This document shows, piece after piece, positions 1-11,175 of a DNA stretch of 64,000 nucleotides; the stretch's first letter is position 1, and each line of letters opens with the position of its first letter. The notes beneath the pieces were generated by a model, which had not been told where the DNA came from, made no database searches, and worked only from the letters and a program-made list of their open reading frames with translations. The translations under genes and the position numbers were made by a program. The DNA is from Amorphophallus konjac (taxonomy: Eukaryota; Streptophyta; Magnoliopsida; Alismatales; Araceae), in assembly GCA_022559845.1 (NCBI GenBank), contig CM040126.1, positions 225,066,641 to 225,130,640 of the forward strand, in the 5' to 3' direction.

Positions 1-1504
1 TCTGGTCGGATCAGAACTTTAATGAATTTACAAGTCCCTGTTGTACAGTAACCGAAACCTCAGATTTACAGGATACTTGTCTGAGAACCACCGTTGACCG
101 CCTAGTAAACCTCCGATTCAGCTCTTGATCTCTTCTTCAAAGTTGTAGGAGATCAAACCGCAAAACTGGGACTATTTTTGGAATTTGATTTGGAGATGGT
201 GGTGATTTACTATGAGTTTTTGGGTGACTGGTGGTCGGATCTGGGAACAGGGGGACAGAACTGTAGCTGGGACTGAGAACGATTTTTAGAAAATATGAAA
301 TGGACGAACCAAAAATTGATAAAAATTGTGGATGAAGGGGTGGATGCAAGGAACACCCAGTAAAATTGGGCGAACCAAATAAAATCAAAAAGTGGACCTA
401 AGACTTGAAACTCATGGCGGATGGGAACCTGGATAGAACTTTGGCAGAACCGAAGTGGAAGGGTGGACGAAAATCTAAAATTATGAAACGGCATCGGAAT
501 GACAAACCAAAATTTGTGGATGGTTCTTGACACCTCTGGAACATCCAGTAAAATTCCCAGTCGATCTGAGCTCATTGTTGATGGCTGAATTTCGTGGAAG
601 CTGCTGTGGTACTGCGCGGGCAGAACTCCGATGAAGACGATGGCGGTGCGGTGGCGGCTCGTGGCGGCGGCGGCGGCGACCGGAACTGATAGGGTGGCGT
701 CTCACCACCAGAAGGAAGCCTTCACAGCTTCAAGGGGAGAGGGAGGGGCGGCCTAAGCCTTGCTCAAGGGATTTTCTTCCAATTCAAATGCATTAATTCA
801 TGAAAATAGGAAAATACAAGCATATATAGGTCACCCATCTAATCCATCCTCCACCGTTGGATCTAGGGGTGTGAGATGGAGGGCTGGGATGGCATGTGAC
901 CATTCTACAAAAATTACAATAAAAAAATAAGGGGGGGATAGCCTATTGACTAGGGGGAACAAGCTTGACATGGGAGGTGGGGTGGGTGGCCAAACTTGGA
1001 CTTTCCAAGTCACTTGTCCCCCACTTGGCCCACCCTTCTAGAAGCCTCCATGTGGAAGGTTGACTGACCCCACATGGGACCCTAGGCTGAGGTGGCTCAA
1101 TGGGATGGGGCCTGGGGGGCCCGTGTGGCCCACGGGGTCCAAATTACACATAAGCCCCTCTTACAATCAAAATTACATACCGAATAAAATGAAACAAACA
1201 CACATTATACAAAAATAATGTCTAACTAAATATGATAAACGGGGAGACTCAAGGGGGAGTCTCCAGGCCGTCTCCGAGCCAGATGGAAGCCGCTGTCGCT
1301 CGGGTGGTGCTCCGCGTACGGTATCGGGGCTCGCTGACTCGTGCCGATCGAGTGGTCTGGTGTCCACACCACTAGGTGATCTTGTTTCAAAGCCTCCGTA
1401 AGACTCCGCGAGCCTGGGATTCCCACTAAGATGTTGAGCTGGTTGTATCGTCAAAACCCAATTGTCTAGAATGCACTTTACTGATGTTTTGTGTGTTCTG
1501 GACC
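1..1504. repeat. Unrecognised LTR-like repeat DNA, no gene
   Basis: No coding region is convincing here. Short open frames occur on both strands but show no recognisable domain. On the minus strand a TATA-like stretch (CTATATATG, near 821-830) is followed by a C/T-rich leader, as in LTR promoters. Two segments, about 281-372 and 470-560, look like a diverged tandem duplication: both contain the phrase CCAGTAAAATT and similar flanks. Continuity with 1505-2774 suggests this is part of one long LTR whose left edge lies outside the window, but no terminal TG is visible, so the family is unknown. Confidence 0.35.
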
Positions 1505-1690
1505 TTAGCGGCCCTCTAGAGAACGCCAGAGTCTGGTAGCGGCCCTGCCTTGACCGCATGGTTCCAGTTCATTCGTTTCGTCGACTCTATCGTTAAACGG
1601 TCCAGTCATGACCACATAGATCCACATACGGTCCGGTAAACGACTGCTATTTCCAGAAATGGCCCCGATATGACCATTTTATGTCTAAAG
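1505..1690. repeat. Short cluster of spaced inverted repeats (GCGGYC...GACCGC type)
   Basis: Three to four imperfect dyads occur here: AGCGGCC then GACCGC near 1537-1558, ACGGTC then GACCAC near 1598-1614, and ACGGTC then GACTGC near 1628-1647. Spacers are 7-8 nt. The arms closely resemble the dyad arrays in the LTRs of the LARD elements at 20162-29170 and 51726-61309, which suggests a shared origin or shared function. Degeneracy is high, so unit boundaries are approximate. Confidence 0.45.
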
Positions 1691-2774
1691 TATTAATTAA
1701 CCCAAGGTTTGACCCACGGGTTGATTTTTTTCTATGTTCCTAGATGGTCTATGATTATTTAGAACCTAACACTTTGTTTCCGAAGCTACCTAATGAATTA
1801 TGGAAATTGAAGAATATGCCGTTATGCTGCCGAATTTTATCTAGAGCATAACCTTATTTTTAAATCAATCTTTGAACTCTCATATTCTTAACTGGTGCAT
1901 TCTTACCTTGACATTTGTCATCATGGAACTATAGTTTGAACTTGTTACATTATTAGCCATATTTATATTTCTCGTGGAAGTAGCTTGATTTATAACTTGA
2001 AGATGCAAGAGCGGGCACGGACAGTGTCCAAGGGCTCTACTCTAGTCCCCTCGGTAGATAGCCAGAAACATACTATAAACCATGGGGTATGATGAACACT
2101 GGCGTCGCATTATGCCGGGAGTACTTTTTTTATAAACGAGTGAAGATCTACGAGATAATCTTGTGAAATTACATGCTTGTTAGTACATTCTCGTTACATG
2201 ACTTTCTAGTGCATAGCCTTTATGGTTATGAAAAAGTACATTCTTGTCCATGAAAGGTCAAATTACATTCATGTTATATTCTTGCTTGATTATATTTCCA
2301 AGTCTACATGAATTTTCATATCTCACCTTGATCATATCTTGTTATTTGTGTTAATTTTGGTTTATTCACGTGTTTCATCGTATTTTCATGACTTATCTTA
2401 TACTCTAGCGCTAAAATATTAATTACTTAAACATTACCTTCATGTTGATACGAAGATACCTACTGGGCATGTGTGCTCATTCTCTACTTTTCCAATCGTT
2501 TTAAGAAAATTCTAGCCGGTTGGATTTAAACTAGTCAAGTGATGAATCCGAGAGTGATTAAAGAAGGTGCGAAGTCTTAGATTGTCATTAGTGGAATGTT
2601 AAGAGTCGCTCTGTAATTTTTCATTTTATTGATTCTAGTTAGTCAAGGAGTCAAGAGTCAAGCTTATGTACTTTTGATTATTATGTAAATTAAGTAAAGA
2701 TTTTGTCCAAATATTGTGCATTCATTTCTTATGTGTGAATGTGTTAGCGCTCTGATTATATTGCTTGCTTTAGG
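1691..2774 (+). repeat. Right part of a long gypsy-like LTR, interrupted by a younger insertion
   Basis: AT-rich non-coding DNA with no gene. It ends exactly where the gypsy element at 2775 begins; its last five bases (ttagg) are repeated after that element at 13115-13119 as the target duplication. The natural continuation is 13115-13178, which ends in CA and is followed by a tRNA-Met-type primer-binding site. The whole is therefore best read as the 3' part of a plus-strand LTR. The matching 5' terminus is not in the window. Confidence 0.5.
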
Positions 2775-3631
2775 TGTCACGCCCCGATGCGGAAACTCGG
2801 GACGTACAGTTAGGGACAAGCGAGCAAGAATATAAATAATTCCGAACCATTGCAACCATTGCACAAAAGGTTGGAAAAGATAATCATCAGAGTTTTATTG
2901 ATAATAAAGTTGAGTACAACTGGGTAGAACAACTATGTCCAAATAATATTCAAAATACTAGAACAATCTCTCACTAATACTAAGGGTACAAACTGACTCA
3001 ATCAACTAAAACTAACACTCGAGTCACTCCAGTCCATCCCCGATATGATCATCACCTGGAAAGGGGGAAACAACAGTAGGAGTGAGCTAACGCGCTCAGT
3101 AGATAACCATAAGCAGATATAAGTGATTAACAAATTATTACAGTTTATATGAATGCAGTAAATAAAGAATGACGATACGATAAATGAAACAATGTAAAGA
3201 AATATCTTACAAGGTCAAGAAATATGACAATTACCACAAGTAATGAACAAGTAGAGCAAGTAATAATAGAGAATTGGCCAGTATTCAAGTATGTTACACA
3301 TGTAACCAAATAACCACGCACGATTCAAGTATCAAGAATTTGTTCTAGACGTAACATGTCAAGTCAAGTATTCGGGTGCAATGCCTCACCCTGTCACAAA
3401 CATCCCATTGGGCTCACTATCTTTTCGGGCGCTCTCCCCAGGACCAGACCGGGCCCTTATGATGTGTTGGCATTTATTTCGTTTGGATCTACGATCCCCC
3501 GTCTAGACATAGTCATTTATGGCCAATATAATCAGTAGAATTTCTGTCAAGTACAAGATGTAAAGGACGACACTTGTCTCCTTTGATTCAAGAGTATAAA
3601 CACGACGAGAAACCCAAAACTGAGGGTAGTC

Positions 3632-3795
3632 GTACGGCAAAACACCGGGCCGTACTCACGCGAGTAACGAGTCACGGAGTCAAGAATGAACGGTTGACAG
3701 TAAGACGTTCGAGAGAAGAGAAGTAAGTTCCGAAGAACGAATATACGGACCGTACGCGGCTGTATTCCAGATATACGGTTCTAGAGAATCCGTAT
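3632..3795. repeat. Array of ACGG...CCGT spaced dyads in the 3' LTR
   Basis: Four inverted repeats lie in a row: GTACGG with CCGTAC (spacer 12), GAACGG with a degenerate CGTTC arm, ATACGG with CTGTAT (spacer 11), and ATACGG with CCGTAT (spacer 11). The sister LTR (11176-11339) carries the same set with better-paired arms (CCGTTC and CCGTAT). Confidence 0.7.
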
Positions 3796-4387
3796 TAAGT
3801 ATAAGTGATAGTAATTCTAATCATAAGCTAAATTGTGCAAAATGGCTACCGGGTCACCAATGACAATTAAACCAATCAGATTATGGTTCAATGTCCAATG
3901 GTCGATTCCAGGCTCAAATATGACCGAAGATTAACCAAGGATAATCGGTCTTTTATCGAGTTAAAACGATAACGATCGGGCCATTTAAAAGACATACGGT
4001 ATACAATATACCATATAAGCTAAAAATTTGCCTATTTATACTCAAGTAGTGAAACCAGCGATTAAATCATGTAATCCACTGTTTAACCATGGATAAAATT
4101 ATCTCACGGTAAAAATTCATCCCACGGTAAAAATGGGAATTTACCGGATAGAGTGTCCGGTTCAAATTATAATTTAATCGGCCAAGACTTGCCATAAGTC
4201 AGCCATAGGTTAATGGTCTACGGTGATTTTACAAAATTTTTCCACGGTAAATTTTTAACCAAATTACATGCGATTTACTAAGATTAATCATCATGATTTA
4301 ACAATTAACAAAAGTAAATATTGCATATAACTGAAATTTAATCATCTATTTACTCTCTCTCTCTCTATATATATTTTTGTTAAATGG

Positions 4388-4615
4388 GTTAATCATCTTA
4401 CTGATTAATACTGATTAACGTTGCTTATATCTACTTCTGATGCTAATTTCATGCTAAATTGAATTATAATCTTCTTACTGATTAACACTTAACACTGATT
4501 AACGTTGCTTACACTAATTTAACACGTGATTGTATCTGATTCTGATGCTAATTACATGCTAAATCGAATCACTTATGCTAATTACATGCTAAATCGAATC
4601 ATAATCTTCAATAAT
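4388..4615. repeat. AT-rich tandem and direct repeats in the 3' LTR
   Basis: A unit containing CTGATTAA and ATGCTAATTACATGCTAAAT recurs several times. The block CTAATTACATGCTAAATCGA is present twice in immediate succession (about 4550-4600). The same arrangement occurs in the other LTR at about 11940-12160. No function can be assigned. Confidence 0.7.
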
Positions 4616-4817
4616 TTGATGTCAAACTAATTTAACAACGTGCTCTCTCATTCTATGTATTTAAACTTGAAGTTCGGCCTTGGTTACCTACCTTAAATCG
4701 AAGAATAAGGAAAATACGGAAGAAGAAGAACAGTACTCCTCCTAAGCTTAAGCTTCCTGCGATTTCCTTCCAGCAGCAACTTAACAGAGATAGGAAATAG
4801 GAAGAGGCAAAGCCTCC

Positions 4818-4827
4818 CTATTTATAG
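4818..4827 (-). promoter_or_regulatory. TATA box in the 3' LTR
   Basis: On the minus strand this reads CTATAAATAG, a good match to the plant TATA consensus, followed by a purine-rich then mixed leader. It is the copy of the functional site at 12365-12374 in the 5' LTR. Confidence 0.65.
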
Positions 4828-5568
4828 ATGACAGAAGGTTATAGATGACAGAAGGAGAAACGTGAGGCTCCTTCCAAGCAAGGTGGACACGGCGCTGCGG
4901 GTGGCCAGAAATGTTGACGACGCGTTTAAGCCGACTAAACACGTTTCCACGTGTTTTTGTTTAGATAAAGATTAAGCTTAATTAGTTTAATAATATTTAG
5001 CTTAGCTTAAACAGGTTTAAACTAGAACCTCCAATTAGTCTTACCTAATGGATTTTAATGAGTTAGTCGAAGAAGATAAAAATGTTACATAACTAATCAG
5101 AAACCCATTTATTATTTTTATGGATTTTTTTTTATCATGAGGTTGAATTTTTAATCGTACTAATCTTAGGATGAAAATATTAATTAATGTAATTTCATCG
5201 GTGTGGTAGATAGATCGAGTTACGGATTTTTACTAAGAATACTCAAGATGACAAAGTTGCTAATAACAATATGCTCTATCAAATATGATTTTTATAGATT
5301 TTTCTAAGGTAGTCGTATTTTCATGTGAATAGTGTTTTCCGCATTTTTAAGTCAGGCTTAAATCACTGATTAAGCCATGTAAATGATTTTATTAGGGTCA
5401 GGCACAGAAGACCAAAGCGTTTACCATGGTGTTTACTAATTAACTACTATTTTTTTGGAATTTTTATATGATAGTCAAAATCTTTACTATTTACTATTTG
5501 CCACAACACTATTCAAAATTTACTATTCACGAAATTTAATATTTTGTACAGAAAATCGGGGTCTTACA

Positions 5569-5580
5569 CCCTCCCCCACT
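5569..5580 (-). other. Polypurine tract
   Basis: Reads AGTGGGGGAGGG on the minus strand, directly before the 3' LTR. It primes plus-strand DNA synthesis during reverse transcription. Confidence 0.9.
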
Positions 5581-5643
5581 TAAAGAATTTGGTCCTCCAA
5601 ATTCACTGAACCAAAAAAACAGTAAGGGAATAAATAGCTCACC

Positions 5644-6243
5644 TTAGAACAAATCGGGATACCGCTTCCGCATAGCGTCCTCGGATTCCCAGGTGGCTTC
5701 CTCGGTTCCACGCCGACTCCACTGAATCTTGACCATTGGTATGGAACGATTCCGAAGTTGTTGTTCCTTCCGATCCAGAATCTTCACTGGTATTTCTTCA
5801 TAAGTAAGATCCTTCTTTAATTCAAAATCCACATGTTGAATAATATGACTAGGGTCGTACACGTACTTCCGTAGCATAGAAACATGGAATACGTTATGTA
5901 CGCCAGACAATTGAGGAGGTAAAGCCAATCTATAAGCGACTTCACCCACTCGATCAAGGATCTCGAATGGACCAATATACCTCGGGCTTAGCTTGCTATG
6001 AATACCAAATCGTCGAATACCTCTCGACGGAGAAACCTTCAAAAATACATGCTCACCAATATGGAATTCCAAATCTCTTCTTCTATTATCAACATAGTTC
6101 TTTTGCCTTGATTGAGCCACAAGTAACCGGTCTCGGATAATATGAATATTCTGTGATGATTCTGAGATAAGATCCGGTCCAAGCCATTGTTTCTCACCAA
6201 CCTCATCCCAACATAAAGGAGAACGACAGCTCCTTCCATACAA
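5644..6243 (-). pseudogene. Integrase C-terminus with chromodomain-like region
   Basis: This 199-residue open stretch continues the upstream pol frame after an in-frame TAG (6247-6249). It begins with the end of the integrase core ([11 protein letters not shown]), passes through the GPF-containing C-terminal integrase domain (IGPFEILDRVGEVAYRLALP, about residue 91), and ends in a chromodomain-like segment (KIQWSRRGTEEATWE). In chromoviruses the chromodomain steers integration toward particular chromatin, often heterochromatin. There is no separate start; it would be made only as part of the polyprotein, so the stop probably removes it. Assignment to the Tekay type rests on this C-terminus and the overall layout. 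Confidence 0.85.
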
Positions 6244-6246
6244 AGC

Positions 6247-8457
6247 CTAGAAAGGTGCCATCTGTATGCTGGATTGGTAACTATTGTTGTAGGCGAATTC
6301 TATCAATGCTAAATGATCGCTCCAACTACCACCGAAGTCGATCATACAAGCTCTCAACATATCTTCCACTATTTGATTAGTTCTCTCGGTCTGTCCATCT
6401 GTCTGTGGATGAAATGCAGTGCTAAAATTCAGACGGGTACCAAGAGATTCTTGCAATCCTTTCCAGAAATGAGATGTAAATCTCGGGTCTCGGTCAGACA
6501 CAATGTTGACGGGAATACCATGAAGTCGAACCACTTCCTTTAGATATAATGTTGCTAGAACATCGACTGTCCACTTGGACTTAATAGATAGGAAATGAGC
6601 AGACTTAGTTAGTCGATCAACAATCACCCATATTGCGTCAAAACCACCTCGAGTCTTAGGAAGACCCATGATGAAATCCATGCCAATACTCTCCCACTTC
6701 CATTGTGGTATATCAAGTGGTTTCAATTTACCTGCCGGTCTGAAATGCTCGGCCTTTACTTGTTGACAAACCAGGCATCTACTCACGAAATCTGTAATTT
6801 CTCTTTTCATATTCGGCCACCAAAAAGATCTTTTCAAATCTTTGAACATCTTAGTGCCTCCCGGATGGATAGTATATCGGGATCTATGAGCTTCTTCAAG
6901 AACCCGATTCTTTATGTTTGCCTCATCCGGTACACAAGTTCTTCCTTGAAATAATAATCTTCCATCGTCGGCTATTGAGAAATCAGGTCTGCTACTCAAG
7001 CTTTCCTTAATCTTGACCAGCTCGGGATCAATATCTTGCAATAACTTGATTTCCACCAAAAGTTCGGGCTTAAGTTGCATCTGGGAAATCAAAATCCGAT
7101 CATTATCGATATTGATATCCAGACTAGCCATCTGCTCCAGTAACTTCCATTCTTGTAACATAAGACTGGATAACTTAGCCACAGGCTTCCGACTTAAAGC
7201 ATCAGCCACCACATTGCCTTTGCCCGGGTGATACTCAATGGAGAAGTCGAAATCCTTTATATACTCCAACCATCTTCTCTGCCTCATGTTCAATTCCCTT
7301 TGAGAAAATAAATATTTCAGACTCTTGTGATCCGAAAATACCGTGAAAGATTCACCATACAAGTAATGCCTCCAAATCTTTAATGCAAATACCACTGCTG
7401 CCAATTCCAAATCATGAACTGGATAATTAACTTCATGCTTCCTTAACTGCCTAGAAGAATAGGCAATTACCTTGCCATGCTGCATAAGCACACAACCTAA
7501 ACCAATACCAGAAGCATCCGTGTATACCACGAAACCACCCTCACCAGAAGGTAAGGTTAAAACAGGTGCAGTAGTCAAACGATCCTTTAGAGTTTGAAAA
7601 CTCCGTTGACAATCAATTGACCACACAAACTTGATCTCTTTGCGGGTTAATTTCGTAAGAGGTACCGCAATCTTCGAGAAATCCTGAATAAACCTTCTAT
7701 AATAGCCAGCTAGGCCTAGAAAACTCCTTACTTCAGTCACACAGGTAGGATGTTCCCAATTCTTTACTGCTTCCACCTTCGATGGATCAACAGAAATTCC
7801 ATTCTTGGAAATAATATGCCCTAGAAAGGACACCTCTTTCAGCCAAAAGGCGCACTTGCTCAATTTGGCATAAAGCTGATGATCTCTAAGCAATTGCAAA
7901 GCCATCCTCAAATGCTTGGCATGCTCTTCTTCACTCTTGGAATATATCAAGATATCGTCTATGAATACCACGACCCACCGATCAAGATAGGGTCGGAACA
8001 CACTGTTCATTAACTCCATAAAGGCTGCCGGTGCGTTTGTCAAACCAAAAGGCATAACGACAAACTCAAAATGACCATACCGGCTACGGAAAGCAGATTT
8101 ATAAATATCTTCATCCTTAATCCGCAACTGATGATATCCAGATCGAAGATCGATCTTAGAAAAATACTGAGCTCCCGCTATCTGGTCAAATAACTCATCA
8201 ATCCTCGGTAATGGATACTTGTTCTTGACTGTCAACTGATTGAGTTGCCGATAATCGATGCACAGTCTCATCGAACCATCCTTCTTCCGAACAAACAACA
8301 CATGGGCTCCCCAAGGGGAAACACTCGGGCGAATAAAACCCTTCTCGAGCAATTCCAATAATTGCTGCTTTAATTCCCGCAATTCCGCAGGAGACATACG
8401 ATAAGGGGCCTTAGAAACAGGAGACGATCCAGGATTAAGATCAATAGAGAATGTCAC
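6247..8457 (-). CDS. Pol: reverse transcriptase, RNase H and integrase
   Basis: This 736-residue stretch is the enzymatic core of the gypsy element. Reverse transcriptase: [10 protein letters not shown] near residues 101-110, [12 protein letters not shown] near 135-146, active-site FIDD at 165-168. RNase H: YTDAS with Asp at about 314, SDH near 375-377, and VADALSRK near 417-424. Integrase: zinc-binding H524, H531, C561 and C564, and catalytic residues consistent with D594, D655 and E691 ([27 protein letters not shown]). All key residues are present. It lies in the same frame as the gag-protease pieces but is separated from them by a TAG at 8488-8490, and it ends at a TAG (6247-6249) where the related copy at 44550-45538 has Glu. 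No true start is needed because the native product is a polyprotein. Confidence 0.95.
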   Translation of the reverse strand: MTFSIDLNPGSSPVSKAPYRMSPAELRELKQQLLELLEKGFIRPSVSPWGAHVLFVRKKDGSMRLCIDYRQLNQLTVKNKYPLPRIDELFDQIAGAQYFSKIDLRSGYHQLRIKDEDIYKSAFRSRYGHFEFVVMPFGLTNAPAAFMELMNSVFRPYLDRWVVVFIDDILIYSKSEEEHAKHLRMALQLLRDHQLYAKLSKCAFWLKEVSFLGHIISKNGISVDPSKVEAVKNWEHPTCVTEVRSFLGLAGYYRRFIQDFSKIAVPLTKLTRKEIKFVWSIDCQRSFQTLKDRLTTAPVLTLPSGEGGFVVYTDASGIGLGCVLMQHGKVIAYSSRQLRKHEVNYPVHDLELAAVVFALKIWRHYLYGESFTVFSDHKSLKYLFSQRELNMRQRRWLEYIKDFDFSIEYHPGKGNVVADALSRKPVAKLSSLMLQEWKLLEQMASLDINIDNDRILISQMQLKPELLVEIKLLQDIDPELVKIKESLSSRPDFSIADDGRLLFQGRTCVPDEANIKNRVLEEAHRSRYTIHPGGTKMFKDLKRSFWWPNMKREITDFVSRCLVCQQVKAEHFRPAGKLKPLDIPQWKWESIGMDFIMGLPKTRGGFDAIWVIVDRLTKSAHFLSIKSKWTVDVLATLYLKEVVRLHGIPVNIVSDRDPRFTSHFWKGLQESLGTRLNFSTAFHPQTDGQTERTNQIVEDMLRACMIDFGGSWSDHLALIEFAYNNSYQSSIQMAPF

Positions 8458-8487
8458 TTCACGCTGAGGCGGAAGTCCTGGTAACTC

Positions 8488-8775
8488 CTATGGAAAAACA
8501 TCCGAAAAATCTCGGACAATAGAAATGTCCTTAATCTCACTCTGCTGCTCAGGGGACGTATGATCAAAAGCCAGAAAAGCTTTACAACCACGCCTCAATA
8601 ATTTATTAGCACGAAGAGTTGAGATAAGAGATATAGAACTCGGGTGTTTAACTCCCTTGAAAGATAATCCGGGGTGTCTAGAAAAAGACACGGAACAAGA
8701 ACTACAATGAACATTGGCCTCATACCGAGCCAACCAATCAGCTCCTAGGATTACATCATAATCCTTCATGTCCAT
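8488..8775 (-). pseudogene. Protease C-terminus and linker to reverse transcriptase
   Basis: A 95-residue piece continuing the gag-protease frame after an in-frame TGA (8776-8778). It starts MDMKDYDVILGADWL, the conserved C-terminal part of gypsy aspartic proteases, and ends FSDVFP, which normally leads straight into the reverse transcriptase. A TAG at 8488-8490 then breaks the frame. The related copy at 13899-17291 has Cys at the first stop and Ser at the second, so both look like point mutations, not programmed signals. Confidence 0.85.
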
Positions 8776-9909
8776 TCAAATCAAATCAGCCGGGAAATTC
8801 TGATCACTCACCATAACCTTACTAGAAGGATAGTAATGCTGAATAGCTGAACTAGAACCAATGGGGGTTGATATTTCTAACGGAGATCTCAACAAAACAG
8901 GTTCCACAGATAAAGTCTTAGCAAATCTCCGTGAAATAAAAGAATGTGTTGCACCAGTATCAAATAGAACGAAAGTTGGCAAGTCGAATATAACAAGAGT
9001 ACCTTCGACGAATCCACCATCTTTGGCGATATCTGCTTCCTTAGCATGGAGAGCTTGGAGCCTGCCCTGAGGCTTCTTGAAATTCAGAGGTTTTGCTGGG
9101 ATAGCTTGCTCTGATAATAAAGGACAGTTTGGGATACGGTGCTCTTTACTTCCACATCGCAGACATGCGCCTAGCTTGTGCCAACAATCTTCCATCTTGT
9201 GACCAGGACGATCACAATACTTGCAAATACCCTTGAAAGGTACCGAAGAAATAAACTTCTTGTCTTCTTGTCTCGGCATCTTGCCTTTCCACGAACCAGA
9301 TCCAAAACTAGAACCAGAACCAGTAAAGGATCTTTTCTTGCTAATGTCAGTGCCAGGCCTAACATTCTTGAGTGCCTTCGGTTGCTCTTTCTTGTTACCA
9401 CCACGAATTCTTTCGGTCATTTCCAAGGTATCTTCCAATACTTGTGCTTTCCTCACCATCTCGGAATATGTAGTTATTTCCAGTGGTGCCAATTGATTAA
9501 TATAGTGAAGCCGAAGACCATTGAGAAAATGCTTCGCCTTCATTCTCTCAGTCGAAATGAGATGTCTCGCATATCGAGAAAGCCGTGAAAACTGAGCTTC
9601 ATATTCTGATACTGATAGACTTCGCTGCTTCAGGACTGCGAATTCCGCGGCCTTCTTTTCTTGCACGCGATCAGAAAAATATTTGTCATTGAAATATTCC
9701 TCGAATTCCTCCCACGAGACTTGTTGATCACCGAGAGTCGGTTTAACAGACTCCCACCAAGCACGCGCATCACGCTCCAGTTGGAATATGGACAAAAGAA
9801 CACGCTCTTGGTCGGTGCATTGCATGACCTCAAAAATCCTTGCCATCTCGTCGAGCCAATTCTCGGCTTCATCGGGATCAGTCGAACCAGCGAATCTAGG
9901 CGGGTTCAT
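8776..9909 (-). CDS. Gag with zinc knuckles and aspartic protease N-terminus
   Basis: 377 residues. The capsid-like retrotransposon gag domain spans about residues 1-165 (ARAWWESVKP near 48-57, FEEYFNDKYF near 69-78). A basic, Gly/Ser-rich linker follows. Two CCHC zinc knuckles come next: C229, C232, H237, C242 and C249, C252, H257, C262; these bind RNA during packaging. The aspartic protease active site (FDTGATHSF, catalytic Asp at about 317) lies near the end. The frame stops at a TGA 60 residues after the active site. The natural N-terminus probably lies upstream at 10058 but is out of frame (see 9906-10058), so Met at 9909 is the first usable start in this copy. Confidence 0.93.
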   Translation of the reverse strand: MNPPRFAGSTDPDEAENWLDEMARIFEVMQCTDQERVLLSIFQLERDARAWWESVKPTLGDQQVSWEEFEEYFNDKYFSDRVQEKKAAEFAVLKQRSLSVSEYEAQFSRLSRYARHLISTERMKAKHFLNGLRLHYINQLAPLEITTYSEMVRKAQVLEDTLEMTERIRGGNKKEQPKALKNVRPGTDISKKRSFTGSGSSFGSGSWKGKMPRQEDKKFISSVPFKGICKYCDRPGHKMEDCWHKLGACLRCGSKEHRIPNCPLLSEQAIPAKPLNFKKPQGRLQALHAKEADIAKDGGFVEGTLVIFDLPTFVLFDTGATHSFISRRFAKTLSVEPVLLRSPLEISTPIGSSSAIQHYYPSSKVMVSDQNFPADLI

Positions 9910-10058
9910 TCCTCGAAATTCCGGTACAAATCACCGGTGCCATGAGCTGCGCCATGAGGTGCCGCTCCAGCTCCTGCCTGAGCCAGTGCATTCAAGGCTT
10001 GCGTAAGTCCTTGAACTGTACGCTGCAAGTTCCTCATCTCAGCACGATTGGCTGCCAT
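9906..10058 (-). pseudogene. Frame-shifted N-terminus of gag
   Basis: A 50-codon frame starts at an ATG (10056-10058) just after the leader and reads MAANRAEMRNLQ, then an Ala/Gly-rich stretch, ending at a TGA that overlaps the ATG of the main gag frame (GGAATGAAC). The related plus-strand element begins gag similarly (MAHRVDWGG at 13899) and runs on in one frame. A one-base loss near 9910-9920 is the simplest explanation. Alternatively the overlap could allow reinitiation at the second ATG. Confidence 0.6.
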
Positions 10059-10298
10059 TATCAGTTAAGTACCTATAAAATAATTACTCGTATTATTTAT
10101 GAGAGAAGAATTTATGAGAGCAGAACTTCTTGAAGAGAAGAGAAGAACTAGAGAAAAGATTACGATTACGGCTAATGACTTAACCCAGATTTCTACCCAT
10201 TCTCACAAGGTCAGGTTTTCTTAAACTTAGCCCTAGAACTTATAGAACCTATACCTTAGAGAGAAGAGAAGAGACTAGACTCTAGGTCTATGCGACTT

Positions 10299-10311
10299 GG
10301 CTCTGATACCA
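10299..10311 (-). other. Primer-binding site for initiator tRNA-Met
   Basis: On the minus strand this reads TGGTATCAGAGCC, seven bases after the 5' LTR end. It matches the 3' end of plant initiator tRNA-Met. The stretch from here to the gag start (about 240 bp) is an untranslated leader rich in AGAAG/CTTCT repeats. Confidence 0.92.
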
Positions 10312-11175
10312 ACTAAACTGTCACGCCCCGATGCGGAAACTCGGGACGTACAGTTAGGGACAAGCGAGCAAGAATATAAATAATTCCGAACCATTGCAAC
10401 CATTGCACAAAAGGTTGGAAAAGATAATCATCAGAGTTTTATTGATAATAAAGTTGAGTACAACTGGGTAGAACAATTATATCCAAATAATATTCAAAAT
10501 ACTAGAACAACCTCTCACTAATACTAAGGGTACAAACTGACTCAATCAACTAAAACTAACACTCGAGTCACTCCAGTCCATCCCCGATATGATCATCACC
10601 TGGAAAGGGGGAAACAACAGTAGGAGTGAGCTAACGCGCTCAGTAGATAACCATAAGCAGATATAAGTGATTAACCAATTATTACAGTTTATATGAATGC
10701 AGTAAATAAAGAATTACGATACGATAAATGAAACAATGTAAAGAAATATCTTACAAGGTCAAGAAATATGACAATTACCACAAGTAATGAACAAGTAGAG
10801 CAAGTAATAATAGAGAATTGGCCAGTATTCAAGTATGTTACACATGTAACCAAATAACCACGCACGATTCAAGTATCAAGAATTTGTTCTAGACGTAACA
10901 TGTCAAGTCAAGTATTCGGGTGCAATGCCTCACCCTGTCACAAACATCCCATTGGGCTCACTATCTTTTCGGGCGCTCTCCCCAGGACCAGACCGGGCCC
11001 TTATGATGCGTTGACATTTATTTCGTTTGGATCTACGATCCCCCGTCTAGACATAGTCATTTATGGCCAATATAATCAGTAGAATTTCTGTCAAGTACAA
11101 GATGTAAAGGATGACACTTGTCTCCTTTGATTCAAGAGTATAAACACGACGAGAAACCCAAAACTGAGGGTAGTC

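Larger units (their letters stand above)
2775..5568 (-). repeat. 3' LTR of the gypsy element
   Basis: This 2794-bp terminal repeat is almost identical to 10319-13114. In element orientation it starts TGTAAGACCCC (from 5568) and ends GGGCGTGACA (at 2775). It contains a cluster of spaced dyads (3632-3795), several CACGGTAAAAAT-type repeats (about 4107-4260), AT-rich tandem repeats (4388-4615) and a TATA box. A CT/AT microsatellite near 4353-4374 differs from the other LTR, where the AT part is longer. Small open frames here, such as 3356-3538, are not genes. Confidence 0.95.

Noticed and set aside
825..840. Minus-strand GATGGGTGACCT, matching 5S rRNA box C
   Set aside because: Only 12 bases match and neither box A nor the flanking 5S sequence is present. 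It is probably chance, unlike 13496-13565.
1173..1559. 128-codon minus-strand open frame
   Set aside because: It has no recognisable domain, overlaps LARD-type dyads at one end, and sits in LTR-like sequence.
3356..3538. 60-codon open frame present in both gypsy LTRs (also 10900-11082)
   Set aside because: It is antisense to the element and duplicated only because it lies in the LTR.
8776..8778. Programmed stop readthrough between protease parts
   Set aside because: The stop lies inside the protease fold and the related old copy has Cys there, so it is more simply a mutation.
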